Shown here: positions 54,201-62,778 of the stretch, in pieces
Position numbering within the stretch: position 1 is the first letter of the stretch
Layout: every line of letters starts with the position of its first letter
Origin: Pedobacter planticolens
Lineage (GTDB): Bacteria; Bacteroidota; Bacteroidia; Sphingobacteriales; Sphingobacteriaceae
DNA: 64,000 nt
Direction: 5' to 3'
NCBI RefSeq assembly: GCF_014172375.1
Contig: NZ_WNXD01000001.1
Span: forward strand, 620,001 to 684,000
The notes under the pieces: model-generated
What the model was told of the DNA's origin: nothing
The model's input: the letters and a program-made list of their open reading frames with translations, nothing else
Database searches by the model: none
Position numbers and translations under genes: made by a program

Positions 54201-56262
54201 CAGATAACGTGCTATTTAAACTACGGATAATTAAATATTCATTAGCATCTGTAGATTTTGTGAAAGTACCGGTAATGCTTCCAGTTGTAACGCTACTAAA
54301 GGTTAAAGCGGTTGGAGAAACGGTTGGGCCAGCGCAAACCGGTAGGTTTGGAGGGAAGTGAACACCTAATTGATCAACATCATCTCCATCAATTGCATTT
54401 TGAACTACTGCTAAGGTTACTCTTTCCCAATCACCAACAATAAAAGTTGGACTTGGGTCTGTTACGTTAATGCTTCTTACATAAGAAACATCTTTAGCAT
54501 TAACGCCTGTACCAAATGCATCTATTATATTTCCGTTAGCATCTAATAAAGCTACGCCGTCATTTCCATTAAAGTTAATTACGGTATTGCTGTTTTGAGC
54601 AGCGCTTGTTGAGGTTAAATAAGGTACTTCATTACCATTTCCAGTATTCCCTATAATAACAGTTCCTCTTGCAGGAATAGTGATATTTAAAGGCATAGTT
54701 TGAGAAGGGGTGCCTGTAATACTTATATTGCCAGCGTCTCCGGAAATGTTGTATAATGCTAATTTTAAATTTAGAGTTCCTGTATTGATAGGTGCATTAC
54801 TTAAATTGGTTAATTCAATCCATTTATTAACGGAAGCTCCTTCATAATATTGACTAATAATTATAGGGGAGCTAACTAAAGGTACATTTGCTGTAGTTGC
54901 AGTTAGTGTAGTAATGGTGTTTTGTATGTTCGGAACATTATCTTCTGCAACTACATAAATAGTATAAGCTGTAGCGCCAGTTAAACCTGTAATATTTGCA
55001 GTAGCATCTGTATTAGCAGTATTAGTTATAGTGCCAGATTTAAAAGCAGCAACGCCACTTCCATCTTGCCCGGCTTTAACTTGTGCTACTGTTGTTGGAG
55101 CTGTTCCAGTTGATGGGAGAACTACATAATATGATTTTCCAGCCTCTGAGATATTGGTTACTAAATCAAATGTGCTGATAGCAATGTTATTTACTTTAGG
55201 GAAAGTTGCTGTATTTACTGGCGGACTAACATCACCTGTAACACCGGTTCCTGTTAAGGCAACATTTACTGAAGTTGCACCTGAACTTACATTTAAAACA
55301 TTGGCAGTTGATGCTCCAGCTATAGTGGGTGTGTAACTGACATAAACCGTTGGTGATGCAGCAGCTTCGGCAACGGTATAATTGATTGCACCACTAAAAG
55401 TTGAATTATCTTTTGATACAGTAAAAGGAGAAGCTACGGTAACATCAACTCCAATTGTTAAATCTGTACCTGTAATAGTATATGTTTTTGAAGTAGAATT
55501 TACACCAACAGTTTGATTGCCGAATGCTAATGAAGTTGGGTTGGCAACAAGTGTAGGGGTAGCTGAACCACCAGAAGTAAATGTTAAGTTAAAATTATCA
55601 ATTGCTGATGAGGGTCTGTTACCAGCGCCTGTAGTAGCAGCTAAAGTTACAATGCGAATCCATATTGGACCAGCGTTATTGTCTAAAGCTGTACCAAAAT
55701 CTACATTGATATTATTGTTGGAGAATAAGCCAGAACCAGTTGTTAAAGTTCCAGTGGCTGTTGCTGCTGTAAATGTAGTGGGTGCAGCACCAAAACCATA
55801 ATCAACCCTCCAAGTTGCAATTCTTGTCGAACTCGCATCCAATGATTGTAAGTCGAAACTTAATTTTAGACCAGATTTTCCAGTTGTATTGGCTAATTGG
55901 AAAACAAAAGCGCCTGTTGGATCGCCAATTGCGGCAGTTTGTCTTAATCCTAGGGCTCTATCAGTAGCAATGTTTTGGTTAGCTGCAGATGTTGTAGAAC
56001 CCGCTGTGGCTGATGCAAAGTTTTTAAAACCGCCCGTGGTGCTAGCCCATGCGGTAGCAGCAGCAGGAGTAGCCGTGTATGTGGCTACTGTGCCTAAAAC
56101 ACTTGCTGTTGAGCCTGTTCTAATTGTAAAACCATTTGGCAACGCTGTTCCTATTCCACTAAAATTTTCGGTAAACGGCGAAGTTGATAATGTTACTTGT
56201 GAAAATAAATGACTAGAAAAGAGCGAGAATAAGATAAAAGGTAAAAGTTTTCTCATATACAA
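51292..56262 (-). CDS. Giant T9SS type-B cargo with PHP phosphoesterase domain (cargo A)
   Basis: 1656 residues; the start may be the third codon (MRKLLPFILFSLF). After the signal peptide come a jelly-roll-like domain (about 25-230), one ASH-like repeat (PTSLAFGNQTVGVNSTSKTY), a lamin-tail domain (about 465-640), two FN3-like segments, a PHP domain (about 885-1100: YFGNLHSHSSYSD, LGISEHNHTQAG, HGMEWGVISGGGH, TLAHPNTTD, DHDNHNF), an MBG/YDG-like repeat region, Ig-like domains, and a gliding-motility-type sorting domain (ILTPNGDGKNDKFII, KVFDRSGR, WDGTFNG). PHP enzymes cleave phosphate esters using metals; most key His residues are present. It is exported to the surface or medium by T9SS, with the SprF-like protein 15 bases downstream. 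Confidence 0.93.
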   Translation of the reverse strand: MYMRKLLPFILFSLFSSHLFSQVTLSTSPFTENFSGIGTALPNGFTIRTGSTASVLGTVATYTATPAAATAWASTTGGFKNFASATAGSTTSAANQNIATDRALGLRQTAAIGDPTGAFVFQLANTTGKSGLKLSFDLQSLDASSTRIATWRVDYGFGAAPTTFTAATATGTLTTGSGLFSNNNINVDFGTALDNNAGPIWIRIVTLAATTGAGNRPSSAIDNFNLTFTSGGSATPTLVANPTSLAFGNQTVGVNSTSKTYTITGTDLTIGVDVTVASPFTVSKDNSTFSGAINYTVAEAAASPTVYVSYTPTIAGASTANVLNVSSGATSVNVALTGTGVTGDVSPPVNTATFPKVNNIAISTFDLVTNISEAGKSYYVVLPSTGTAPTTVAQVKAGQDGSGVAAFKSGTITNTANTDATANITGLTGATAYTIYVVAEDNVPNIQNTITTLTATTANVPLVSSPIIISQYYEGASVNKWIELTNLSNAPINTGTLNLKLALYNISGDAGNISITGTPSQTMPLNITIPARGTVIIGNTGNGNEVPYLTSTSAAQNSNTVINFNGNDGVALLDANGNIIDAFGTGVNAKDVSYVRSINVTDPSPTFIVGDWERVTLAVVQNAIDGDDVDQLGVHFPPNLPVCAGPTVSPTALTFSSVTTGSITGTFTKSTDANEYLIIRSLNSTLSATPADGTSYVIGSSFGGGSVVNKIVSNTFTDNNLVSSTNYYYFIFPLNNLSCTGGPKYLTTNVLTASQTTKTLLPCATPAAQPTNFNVTSSNYNFVQGAFTASTADEYLVVMSTTSTLSAAPVNQTVYTVGDQIGGGTVVKRGTGNTFIRNGLLQNTTYYFFIYSLNSACSSGPLYLTANPLKGSFKTGILDLNKLNFYFGNLHSHSSYSDGNKDDLTKKPEDDYAFAKNSMNLDFLGISEHNHTQAGMSLANWQPGITAAKNATTSTFVALHGMEWGVISGGGHVIVYGIDSLIGWEPGENQIYVPKSVYTGTTGLFRIINRHGLNAVATLAHPNTTDFNNISATYDLSADSAIVGTALESGPAFSTNVTYSDPASSMSYINYYNTMLAKGYHLGATIDHDNHNFTFGRHTRARLVVLAPTLTENDLLDAIKKMRFYASEDSAAKVTYTINKQPVGSIFINPAGPEISITSKTTSPVTSIKLMYGTPGSSINPVEVTSSTTGTLTYTHAALPNLATGYYYADIVESDGSRIITSPIWYTRNDAYVKKNQNITLAAIKTVTYGDPDFPIGATSDNTEINLTYTSSDTNIATISNNDIHILKAGTVTITANQEGNAFYNAATSKTLVLTIAPKQIAVTAVAKTKIQGATDPTLTYTYIPVLIGSDVFTGNITRTVGETPGDYTINQGTLAINANYQIGFTSAIFKIIPKPVGTIIGTAAACINSTAPNVTFTATVGTAPFTFTYNINGGSTKTVIINSPNTSVTVAAPTNVVGSFVYNLVSIADANTNQTLTGTATITINPLPIINVASNNGITISKGTSVILSANGAVNYTWSPSTDVIAGQGTASLTVRPKQTTTYTVTGTNASGCTSTQSITIQVSDDYQITALNILTPNGDGKNDKFIIQNIDYYPNNTVKVFDRSGRTVYTKKGYDNQWDGTFNGSPLASDTYYYTIDFGPNIAPFKGYITIVRN

Positions 56263-56276
56263 TTTGTTTGTTTAAA

Positions 56277-56306
56277 CAAATGTATACTCAAAAACAATAT
56301 TTCAAA
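56277..56306 (-). promoter_or_regulatory. Promoter of cargo A
   Basis: On the minus strand TTTG (56303-56306), 18 bases, then TACATTTG (56277-56284), a perfect TAnnTTTG box. The same pair with the same spacing precedes cargo B. A palindrome TTTGTTTAAACAAA lies just after it. Confidence 0.8.
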
Positions 56307-56428
56307 GTTAAGTTGGTGTTAAATATTGATTTTGTGGAAAACTAAATATAATCTTCGGCTAATTTTATCGTTACCAAAATTTTCTGAAACTATATAATTA
56401 ACTATTTAGCTTAATGAGTAAGGGAGAT

Positions 56429-56514
56429 TTAAAAAAAGTCTTCAATATTTCCCTTTCCTTCCCGAACAACTTCAAAATCGCCAGATGTACAATCAATAAC
56501 TATATAACCTTCAT
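56429..56514 (-). pseudogene. Duplicated 3' fragment of the threonylcarbamoyl-AMP synthase gene
   Basis: On the minus strand this reads VIDCTSGDFEVVREGKGN then IEDFF and stop, the same tail as the intact gene at 62045-62665, with a few base changes. It begins at TTCAT (56510-56514), where the sequence switches to the sequence found at the start codon of the SprF-like gene (51272-51280). It is a remnant made by tandem duplication of the cargo gene and its flank. No start codon or upstream coding part is present. Confidence 0.93.
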
Positions 56515-56519
56515 GTGAT

Positions 56520-59500
56520 TTAGTTTCTTATAATAGTGATATAACCTTTAAACGGATCAATGTTGGCACCAAAATCTATGGTGTAATAATAGGCGTCTGA
56601 TGCAAGCGGAATTCCATTAAAAGTTCCATCCCATTGGTTATCGTATCCTTTTTTACTGTACACAATTCGGCCAGATCTATCAAATACTTTAACTGTATTA
56701 TTAGGATAATAATCTATGTTTTGGATGATAAACTTGTCGTTCTTTCCATCTCCATTAGGTGTTAAAATGTTTTGCGTTGTAATTTGGTAATCATCTGAAA
56801 CTTGAATGGTGATTGATTGAGTACTTGTACAACCCGAAGCATTTGTGCCAGTAACAGTATAAGTAGTTGTTTGTTTAGGCCTAACGGTTAATGAAGCAGT
56901 GCCTTGTCCGGCAATAATAGCTGTACTTGGCAACCATGTATAATCTACTGCACCATTTGCTACAAGTACAACCGATGTGCCTTTAGGGATAGTTACCCCA
57001 TTGTTGCTCGCTACATTTATAACAGGTAATGCGTTAATCGTTACGGTTGCTGTGCTAGTTTGCGCTTGATTTCCGTAAGCATCAGCTACGCTAACTAATG
57101 CATAGGTAAATGTACCAGCAGTGGTTGTGGGTGTATTTAAAGTTGCAATGTTAGCAGTTGACGTAATTGTTCTATTGCTACTTCCGCTTACAGTATACGT
57201 AAAAGTATATGGAGCTGTACCCGCAGAACCAGTAAAAGTAACCACAGGTGATGTGCCATTAATACAAACTGGAGCTGTACTTGCTATTGTTGCAATTGGT
57301 AATGGAAGAATAGTAATTGTTGCTGTATCGGTTTGTACTTGTCCGCAATTTGCATCAGCTATGCTAACTAAATTGTAAGCAAAAGTACCGACCACATTCG
57401 TTGGAGCAGCTACGGTTACATTGTTTCCAGTTGCGGTAGTTACTGTTTTGTTTGTGCCACCATTAATGTTGTAGGTAAAGGTGTAAGGAGCAGTTCCGTT
57501 AGCACCAGTAAATGTAATAACCGGCGCAATAGCATTTGCTGGAACTGCTGTAGTACCAGCAATTGTTGCAGTTGCTAAACCGTTTACAGTTAATTTAAAG
57601 GTTTTGCTAGTCGTGTTAATTCCTCCAAAATCTGTATTGCCATTGTCTGTAACGGTTACGGTAATGTTGGCAACACCACTCACATTATTCTTTAAATGAT
57701 AAGTAATGGTTCCTTTATCGGTTCCGTTAGGTGCAACCGTAAGAATGTCAAATAAATTTGCATTATCTGAGGTAACCATTAAGGTAGTAGTTTGTGTAGT
57801 TTCTGCACCTGCAGATATTCCTGTTAAGGCTACCGTTTGGTTAGCTGAATTATAACATATAGTCTGATTTGCTATAGCCGCTAAGGTTGGTTCGCCATTG
57901 CCAAATAAATATCTCGATTTAATTGGGTAGTGATCTGTTGTAGTGGTGTTATAATTAGTCACTAGGTTTTTAACTGCATCTAATACTTCGGCTGTGCCCG
58001 GCACATAATTTACATTTAAGGCTTTGGTAAGGATAACATTATCAATTACCGTTGGGTAACCTGCGGTTGATTGTTTCCCTGCTAAGCTTAAAGGTAAGGT
58101 AATAGGGAAGTAGTTTGTAGGGTCGTTGATGAAATCAGAATACGAAGTTCCGGTACCAGCAGGCATTGGCGCAATTGTTTTATCAGGATCTAAGACATCG
58201 TTAAAATCGCCTAGAATAATTACTTTTTTGCCAGCAAGGTTTGCATCTAGCCAGTTTTTAAACTGTAAGTTTCCGTCTTTTCTGCGGTTATACGCATCAA
58301 TCTGATTTGCAACTGAACCTGTATTTGCTTTAGCGTGAATTTCTATAAACGTTACGATATCTTTTTTACCGTTAATGTTTACTTCCGCCTCCATGGCAAA
58401 AGGGAATCTGCCAGATGACCAGTTTTTATAAGGCGTGCCGTCTACACTTGTAGCAGCAACTGCTGGATTATAGGTGTCTTGCAATACGCCATAAGTTCTA
58501 ATTGGTTTAATCATATCTGTGCGATACATAAAAGCCAATTTCTGCGCCAGCGGATAATCTATATCTGCTTTATTATCTACATAAGAACCGAAGTCGCTAA
58601 ATATTACATTGTAGCCAGCAGGTAAAACGGTGTTTCTAAATAGGGTAGTATCTACTGCTTCGGCGAAGCCATAAATATCTGCACCAATACTATTTACAAC
58701 TGTTTTAACATTTGTAGCTTGTTGGGTGTCATTAGATGGGTCTTGTGCTGGGCTACCAAACCATTCGATGTTCCAATTTACAACTTCGAGTGTGTTGACA
58801 ACATCAAAAGTATTACCAGATAAGGCAACGTTTTTATCAGCAGAGCCAGTTGTTGTAATAGTTACATTGCCCGCATAGGTTGAGTTTGCTGTCGTAGGCG
58901 AAAATTTAGCATACACCATTTGCGATGTGTTATTAATAGTGGCTTTGGTATAGGTTAAGCTTGCGCCAAAAGTACCACCGCTTGTTTTTGATATAGTGAA
59001 ATTTGCTGGAGCTGTTAAAGTAACATCGTTTGTTAAATTACCTGCTGAGAAACCAAATGCTTTTTCTGTTGATGTTGTGCCAGCTGCTTGGAAATCAAAG
59101 TTTAAACTACCAGGAGAAGCAGTAATATCTACTAGCGGAGCAGTTGCAGAATTGGTAACTGCAAAATCATCAACCATCCAACGGCTAGCCGATGAAGTAG
59201 TAGAGTTGTACACAAAAGCGATGTAAACTGGAGTAGCTTTGTAAGCAGATAAATCTATAAAGTCTGATTTTGTCCAAGTATCTGATGCAGTTTCAGGGAA
59301 TTTACCATCAATGGCTGTCCAAGTTGCTAAAGCAGGATTTCCTGATCCAGTATAATTGGTTGACACTTTAAGTTGTAGTTTATCACCAGCAAAGGCAGAT
59401 CTTGTCCAGAAGGATAATACTGCATAATTCATAGCCGATAAATTTAAGGCTGGAGAAATTAACCAATCTTCGTTAAGAATATTGTCGCTCGAAAAACCAT

Positions 59501-61874
59501 TAATCTGCAATGCATTTCCAATACTTGCTTTGCCAGCTGGGTCTGTACCATCATGACCAAAAGTCGTGGCACAATCCCAAGTTTGTGGGCCTGCTACGCT
59601 ATATTGATAAAAACCATCTGATAAAGCAGGACTTCCTACAATTGTACAGTTTTCGAAATTAAAAGCTGCTTGATTTAGATCTACACCTGAGCCAGTTAAA
59701 GCAATATTTATGGTGGTAGCACCAATACTTGCATTTGAAATTGAACCCGCCGCGTTACCAGCAACTGTTGGGGTAAAATTAACGTAAACCGTTGGATTGG
59801 CAGCAATTTCAGCTGTGCTAAAACTTAATGAATTGGAATAAACCAAGTTGTTTTTAGAAATAGTGAAGGGCGTACTTACTGAAACTGTAGTTGGATTATT
59901 TAAATTGCCACCATTTAATACATATGTTTTGGCAGTTGATGTTGTGCCTACAGCTTGGTTACTAAATGCTAAACTTGTTGGTGTGATTGTTAAATATGGT
60001 ACACTTGTTGGAGCAGGTTCTGTAACTGTTGAGTTTTGAGGGTTTGGAGCTCTAGCTACGAAATCCGTTGAGTTTTCATCGCTATCAAAACCATTTCCTG
60101 CAAACTCCTCTGTACCACCTGTGCCTAAAGATATAGCAGTAGAGGTAGAACTTGCTTTGCGCTCTATAGAAGTTGTATTAGTGATGACAACTGCAGGAGC
60201 AGTACCTTCAAATCCATTTGCAGTAGGGCCGAAACCAACTTTATCAACAATAGCTAATCCAGTTGGGTTTGCACCTGTTTGTGTCGTCGATAAGTTGCTT
60301 AAAAGAACTTTTCCGGTTGTGCCAGATAAATTGAGCGTTCCTATTTTATCAGGAGTTGGTAAGTTTAATGTTCCATTTGCGCCTGCCGCTTCTTGCACTA
60401 AATAAAAACTTTTAGGTGCAATACTGCCAGATAATGGTGTAACTGTCCAGTTTCCTGTTCCTGTAGCACTTATATATTGTATCGACCAGCCTGTTAAATC
60501 TACTACTGCATTTGTAGGGTTATATAATTCGATGAAATCATTTTTATAGGTAGCGCCAGCGTTGCCGCCACCTCCGTACACTTCACTAATTACTACATGT
60601 ACTGGTGCAGCTGGAGGTGTAGTTCCTGTTCCAGTAAGTGCAACACTAGCCGAAACAGCGTTAGTACTTACATTTAAAATGTTATCGTTTGCAATAGTTG
60701 CACTTGTTGGACTAAAGCGAACATAAACGGTTGGATTTGTTGCTACTTCTACAGTTGTATAGGTAATAGAAGAAGTAAAAGTAGTGTTGTCTTTAGAAAC
60801 TGTAAAGGGTGCTGCGGTACTTACGGTTACATCATTTGATAAGCCAGTTCCGCTTAATATATAATTTTGAGCTGTAGAATTTGTTCCGATATTTTGAGTA
60901 TTAAAATCAAGAGATGTTTTGCTTGCATTTACAGTTCCAGAAATTCCAGTTCCAGAAACAGCAATATCAATTGGGGTTGCGCCACTACTTGAATTAGTAA
61001 TATTACTTATCGCACTTCCACTAACAGTAGGGGTAAAATTAACATATACCGTTGGGCTAGCAGCTATTTCTGCGGGGCTAAAACTTAATGAACTAGCGTA
61101 AACAAGATTGTTTTTGGAAACTGTAAACGGTGCTAAGGCAGTTACATTTATATTTGACGTTAAATTTGATCCACTTAATACATAACTCTGTGAGGTAGTG
61201 CTGCCTACATTTTGAAGGCCAAAAGCTAAAGTAGTCGGATTAGCATTAATAGTAGGGGTACTTGTAGCTGCATTAGTAACAGTCCCGCCAATAGCGAAAC
61301 CACTTGCTCCAGCTGAGCCAGAGCTAAATCCCCAACCGCCAGTAGCTGTTTGCCCACTAGCATAATAACGTAATGTTACGGTAGTGCCTTCTGCAACATT
61401 CTGCAAGGCAGCAACAGCTGCTAAGTTTATAGTGCCTAATGTTAAAGAGGTAGAAGTTACTGGCGAACCAATTAAAATAAACGTGTTTCCATCTAAACTA
61501 TACGCAAATTGCGATGTTACACCTGGAGTAGCAAAAAAACCTGCTGTTCCTGCAAACTTAGCATCTATAGTAGTTAAAGAAAATTGCTTTCCAACTGCAG
61601 GAGTTAATGTTACCTGAAAATAATCAGTATTTGATGTAGAAATACCTTCGTTTTTGAAACCCACAGTTCTGAAAGAGTTATTGGCAGCACTAGGTGTAGC
61701 TGTAGTTCCTCGAGTTAAAATAGGTGCGGCAGCAAGACCTGCATCATAGGTATTTGCTGTTGAAGTTGCTAATTGGTTTTGCCCAGTAAAATCCCAGGTG
61801 GCAATTTGTGCGCAAACGGTAGCAGGTAAATAAAGACTAATAGCAAAAAGAAAAGGAAGTAAAAGTTTTCTCAT
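56520..61874 (-). CDS. Giant T9SS type-B cargo with EEP nuclease/phosphatase domain (cargo B)
   Basis: 1784 residues with a signal peptide (PATVCAQ). Four ASH-like repeats occur (TTLAFGLQNVGSTTS, TSLDFNTQNIGTNST, TSLAFSNQAVGTTST, GSLNFDFQAAGTTST), with a lamin-tail domain after the second (about 420-560) and a choice-of-anchor-like segment after the third. An endonuclease/exonuclease/phosphatase domain spans about 1028-1315: LEVVNWNIEWFG, DIYGFAEAVD, TFIEIHAKAN, KKVIILGDFNDVLDP and a DHYPI end. Ig-like domains and a sorting domain nearly identical to that of cargo A finish the protein. The EEP fold includes extracellular DNases and phosphoesterases. It is probably co-transcribed with cargo A and the SprF-like gene, or from its own promoter. 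Confidence 0.93.
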   Translation of the reverse strand: MRKLLLPFLFAISLYLPATVCAQIATWDFTGQNQLATSTANTYDAGLAAAPILTRGTTATPSAANNSFRTVGFKNEGISTSNTDYFQVTLTPAVGKQFSLTTIDAKFAGTAGFFATPGVTSQFAYSLDGNTFILIGSPVTSTSLTLGTINLAAVAALQNVAEGTTVTLRYYASGQTATGGWGFSSGSAGASGFAIGGTVTNAATSTPTINANPTTLAFGLQNVGSTTSQSYVLSGSNLTSNINVTALAPFTVSKNNLVYASSLSFSPAEIAASPTVYVNFTPTVSGSAISNITNSSSGATPIDIAVSGTGISGTVNASKTSLDFNTQNIGTNSTAQNYILSGTGLSNDVTVSTAAPFTVSKDNTTFTSSITYTTVEVATNPTVYVRFSPTSATIANDNILNVSTNAVSASVALTGTGTTPPAAPVHVVISEVYGGGGNAGATYKNDFIELYNPTNAVVDLTGWSIQYISATGTGNWTVTPLSGSIAPKSFYLVQEAAGANGTLNLPTPDKIGTLNLSGTTGKVLLSNLSTTQTGANPTGLAIVDKVGFGPTANGFEGTAPAVVITNTTSIERKASSTSTAISLGTGGTEEFAGNGFDSDENSTDFVARAPNPQNSTVTEPAPTSVPYLTITPTSLAFSNQAVGTTSTAKTYVLNGGNLNNPTTVSVSTPFTISKNNLVYSNSLSFSTAEIAANPTVYVNFTPTVAGNAAGSISNASIGATTINIALTGSGVDLNQAAFNFENCTIVGSPALSDGFYQYSVAGPQTWDCATTFGHDGTDPAGKASIGNALQINGFSSDNILNEDWLISPALNLSAMNYAVLSFWTRSAFAGDKLQLKVSTNYTGSGNPALATWTAIDGKFPETASDTWTKSDFIDLSAYKATPVYIAFVYNSTTSSASRWMVDDFAVTNSATAPLVDITASPGSLNFDFQAAGTTSTEKAFGFSAGNLTNDVTLTAPANFTISKTSGGTFGASLTYTKATINNTSQMVYAKFSPTTANSTYAGNVTITTTGSADKNVALSGNTFDVVNTLEVVNWNIEWFGSPAQDPSNDTQQATNVKTVVNSIGADIYGFAEAVDTTLFRNTVLPAGYNVIFSDFGSYVDNKADIDYPLAQKLAFMYRTDMIKPIRTYGVLQDTYNPAVAATSVDGTPYKNWSSGRFPFAMEAEVNINGKKDIVTFIEIHAKANTGSVANQIDAYNRRKDGNLQFKNWLDANLAGKKVIILGDFNDVLDPDKTIAPMPAGTGTSYSDFINDPTNYFPITLPLSLAGKQSTAGYPTVIDNVILTKALNVNYVPGTAEVLDAVKNLVTNYNTTTTDHYPIKSRYLFGNGEPTLAAIANQTICYNSANQTVALTGISAGAETTQTTTLMVTSDNANLFDILTVAPNGTDKGTITYHLKNNVSGVANITVTVTDNGNTDFGGINTTSKTFKLTVNGLATATIAGTTAVPANAIAPVITFTGANGTAPYTFTYNINGGTNKTVTTATGNNVTVAAPTNVVGTFAYNLVSIADANCGQVQTDTATITILPLPIATIASTAPVCINGTSPVVTFTGSAGTAPYTFTYTVSGSSNRTITSTANIATLNTPTTTAGTFTYALVSVADAYGNQAQTSTATVTINALPVINVASNNGVTIPKGTSVVLVANGAVDYTWLPSTAIIAGQGTASLTVRPKQTTTYTVTGTNASGCTSTQSITIQVSDDYQITTQNILTPNGDGKNDKFIIQNIDYYPNNTVKVFDRSGRIVYSKKGYDNQWDGTFNGIPLASDAYYYTIDFGANIDPFKGYITIIRN

Positions 61875-61891
61875 ATAATTTGTTTAAAAAA

Positions 61892-61921
61892 CAAATGTAT
61901 ACTCAAAAACAACATTTCAAA
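61892..61921 (-). promoter_or_regulatory. Promoter of cargo B
   Basis: On the minus strand TTTG (61918-61921), 18 bases, then TACATTTG (61892-61899), the same as for cargo A. The whole ~60-base upstream stretch is paralogous between the two genes. Confidence 0.8.
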
Positions 61922-62044
61922 CTTAATTCGGTATTAAATATTGATTTTGTGGAAAAATAAACATTAAATTCTGATATGTATATCTTTTGCAGAATTTTAT
62001 GAAACTTTTAGTTAAATAATTATCTTAATAAGAAATACGTAGAT

Positions 62045-62665
62045 TTAAAAAAAGTCTTCAATGTTTCCTTTGCCTTCCCGAACAACTTCAAAATCTCCAG
62101 AGGTACAATCGATAACTGTAGAAGCTTCATTATCACCATAACCACCATCAATTACTGCATCTACTAGCTCTTGGTATTTCTCATAAATTAATTCTGGATC
62201 GGTGGAGTATTCAATTACTTCATCATCGTCTTTTATGGAAGTCGAAATAATCGGATTGCCTAATTCTGCTACAATTGCTCTTGCAATATCATTATCTGGT
62301 ACACGAATACCAACTGTTTTTTTATTGGAGCTTAATAGCTTAGGGACGTTATTATTAGCATTAAAAATAAAGGTAAAAGGTCCCGGTAACGCTTTTTTTA
62401 ATACTCTAAAAGTTACGGTGTCAATTGGTTTAATAAAATCTGAAATGTGTCGTAAATCTGAACAAATGAAGGAGAAATTAGCTTTATCAGGTTTTATTCC
62501 GCGAATGCGACAAATCTTTTCAATTGCTTTCTGATTAGTGATATCGCAACCTAATCCGTAAACAGTATCTGTAGGGTAGATAATTAATCCACCTTTTTTT
62601 AATATTTCAACAACTTGCTCTATTGCTTTAGGATTTGGGTTTTCGGGATAGATCTTGATTAGCAT
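62045..62665 (-). CDS. L-threonylcarbamoyladenylate synthase family protein (YrdC/Sua5/YciO)
   Basis: About 206 residues, started at ATG 62663-62665 (MLIKIYPENPNPKAIEQ), the usual N-terminus for this family in Bacteroidota; the frame from 62680 adds five residues. YrdC-fold motifs: LIIYPTDTVYGLGCD, RIRGIKPDK, LPGPFTFI, TVGIRVPDN and NPIISTS. TsaC/Sua5 enzymes make threonylcarbamoyl-AMP for tRNA t6A; YciO relatives are less clear. Its 3' end was copied between the two cargo genes (56429-56514). Confidence 0.93.
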   Translation of the reverse strand: MLIKIYPENPNPKAIEQVVEILKKGGLIIYPTDTVYGLGCDITNQKAIEKICRIRGIKPDKANFSFICSDLRHISDFIKPIDTVTFRVLKKALPGPFTFIFNANNNVPKLLSSNKKTVGIRVPDNDIARAIVAELGNPIISTSIKDDDEVIEYSTDPELIYEKYQELVDAVIDGGYGDNEASTVIDCTSGDFEVVREGKGNIEDFF

Positions 62666-62778
62666 ATGTAAAAATAACAAAAATAAGATGCGAGTTGTTT
62701 AATATCATTAGATTATAATTACTTAATGAAATAGGTTTTTGCTTATTTTTGATAGTCATCTGAGCTAAATAATAAAAT

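Noticed and set aside
55154..56212. Several plus-strand open frames of 60-107 codons opposite the cargo A gene
   Set aside because: Antisense shadows of Ala/Thr/Val-rich coding sequence with no domain features.
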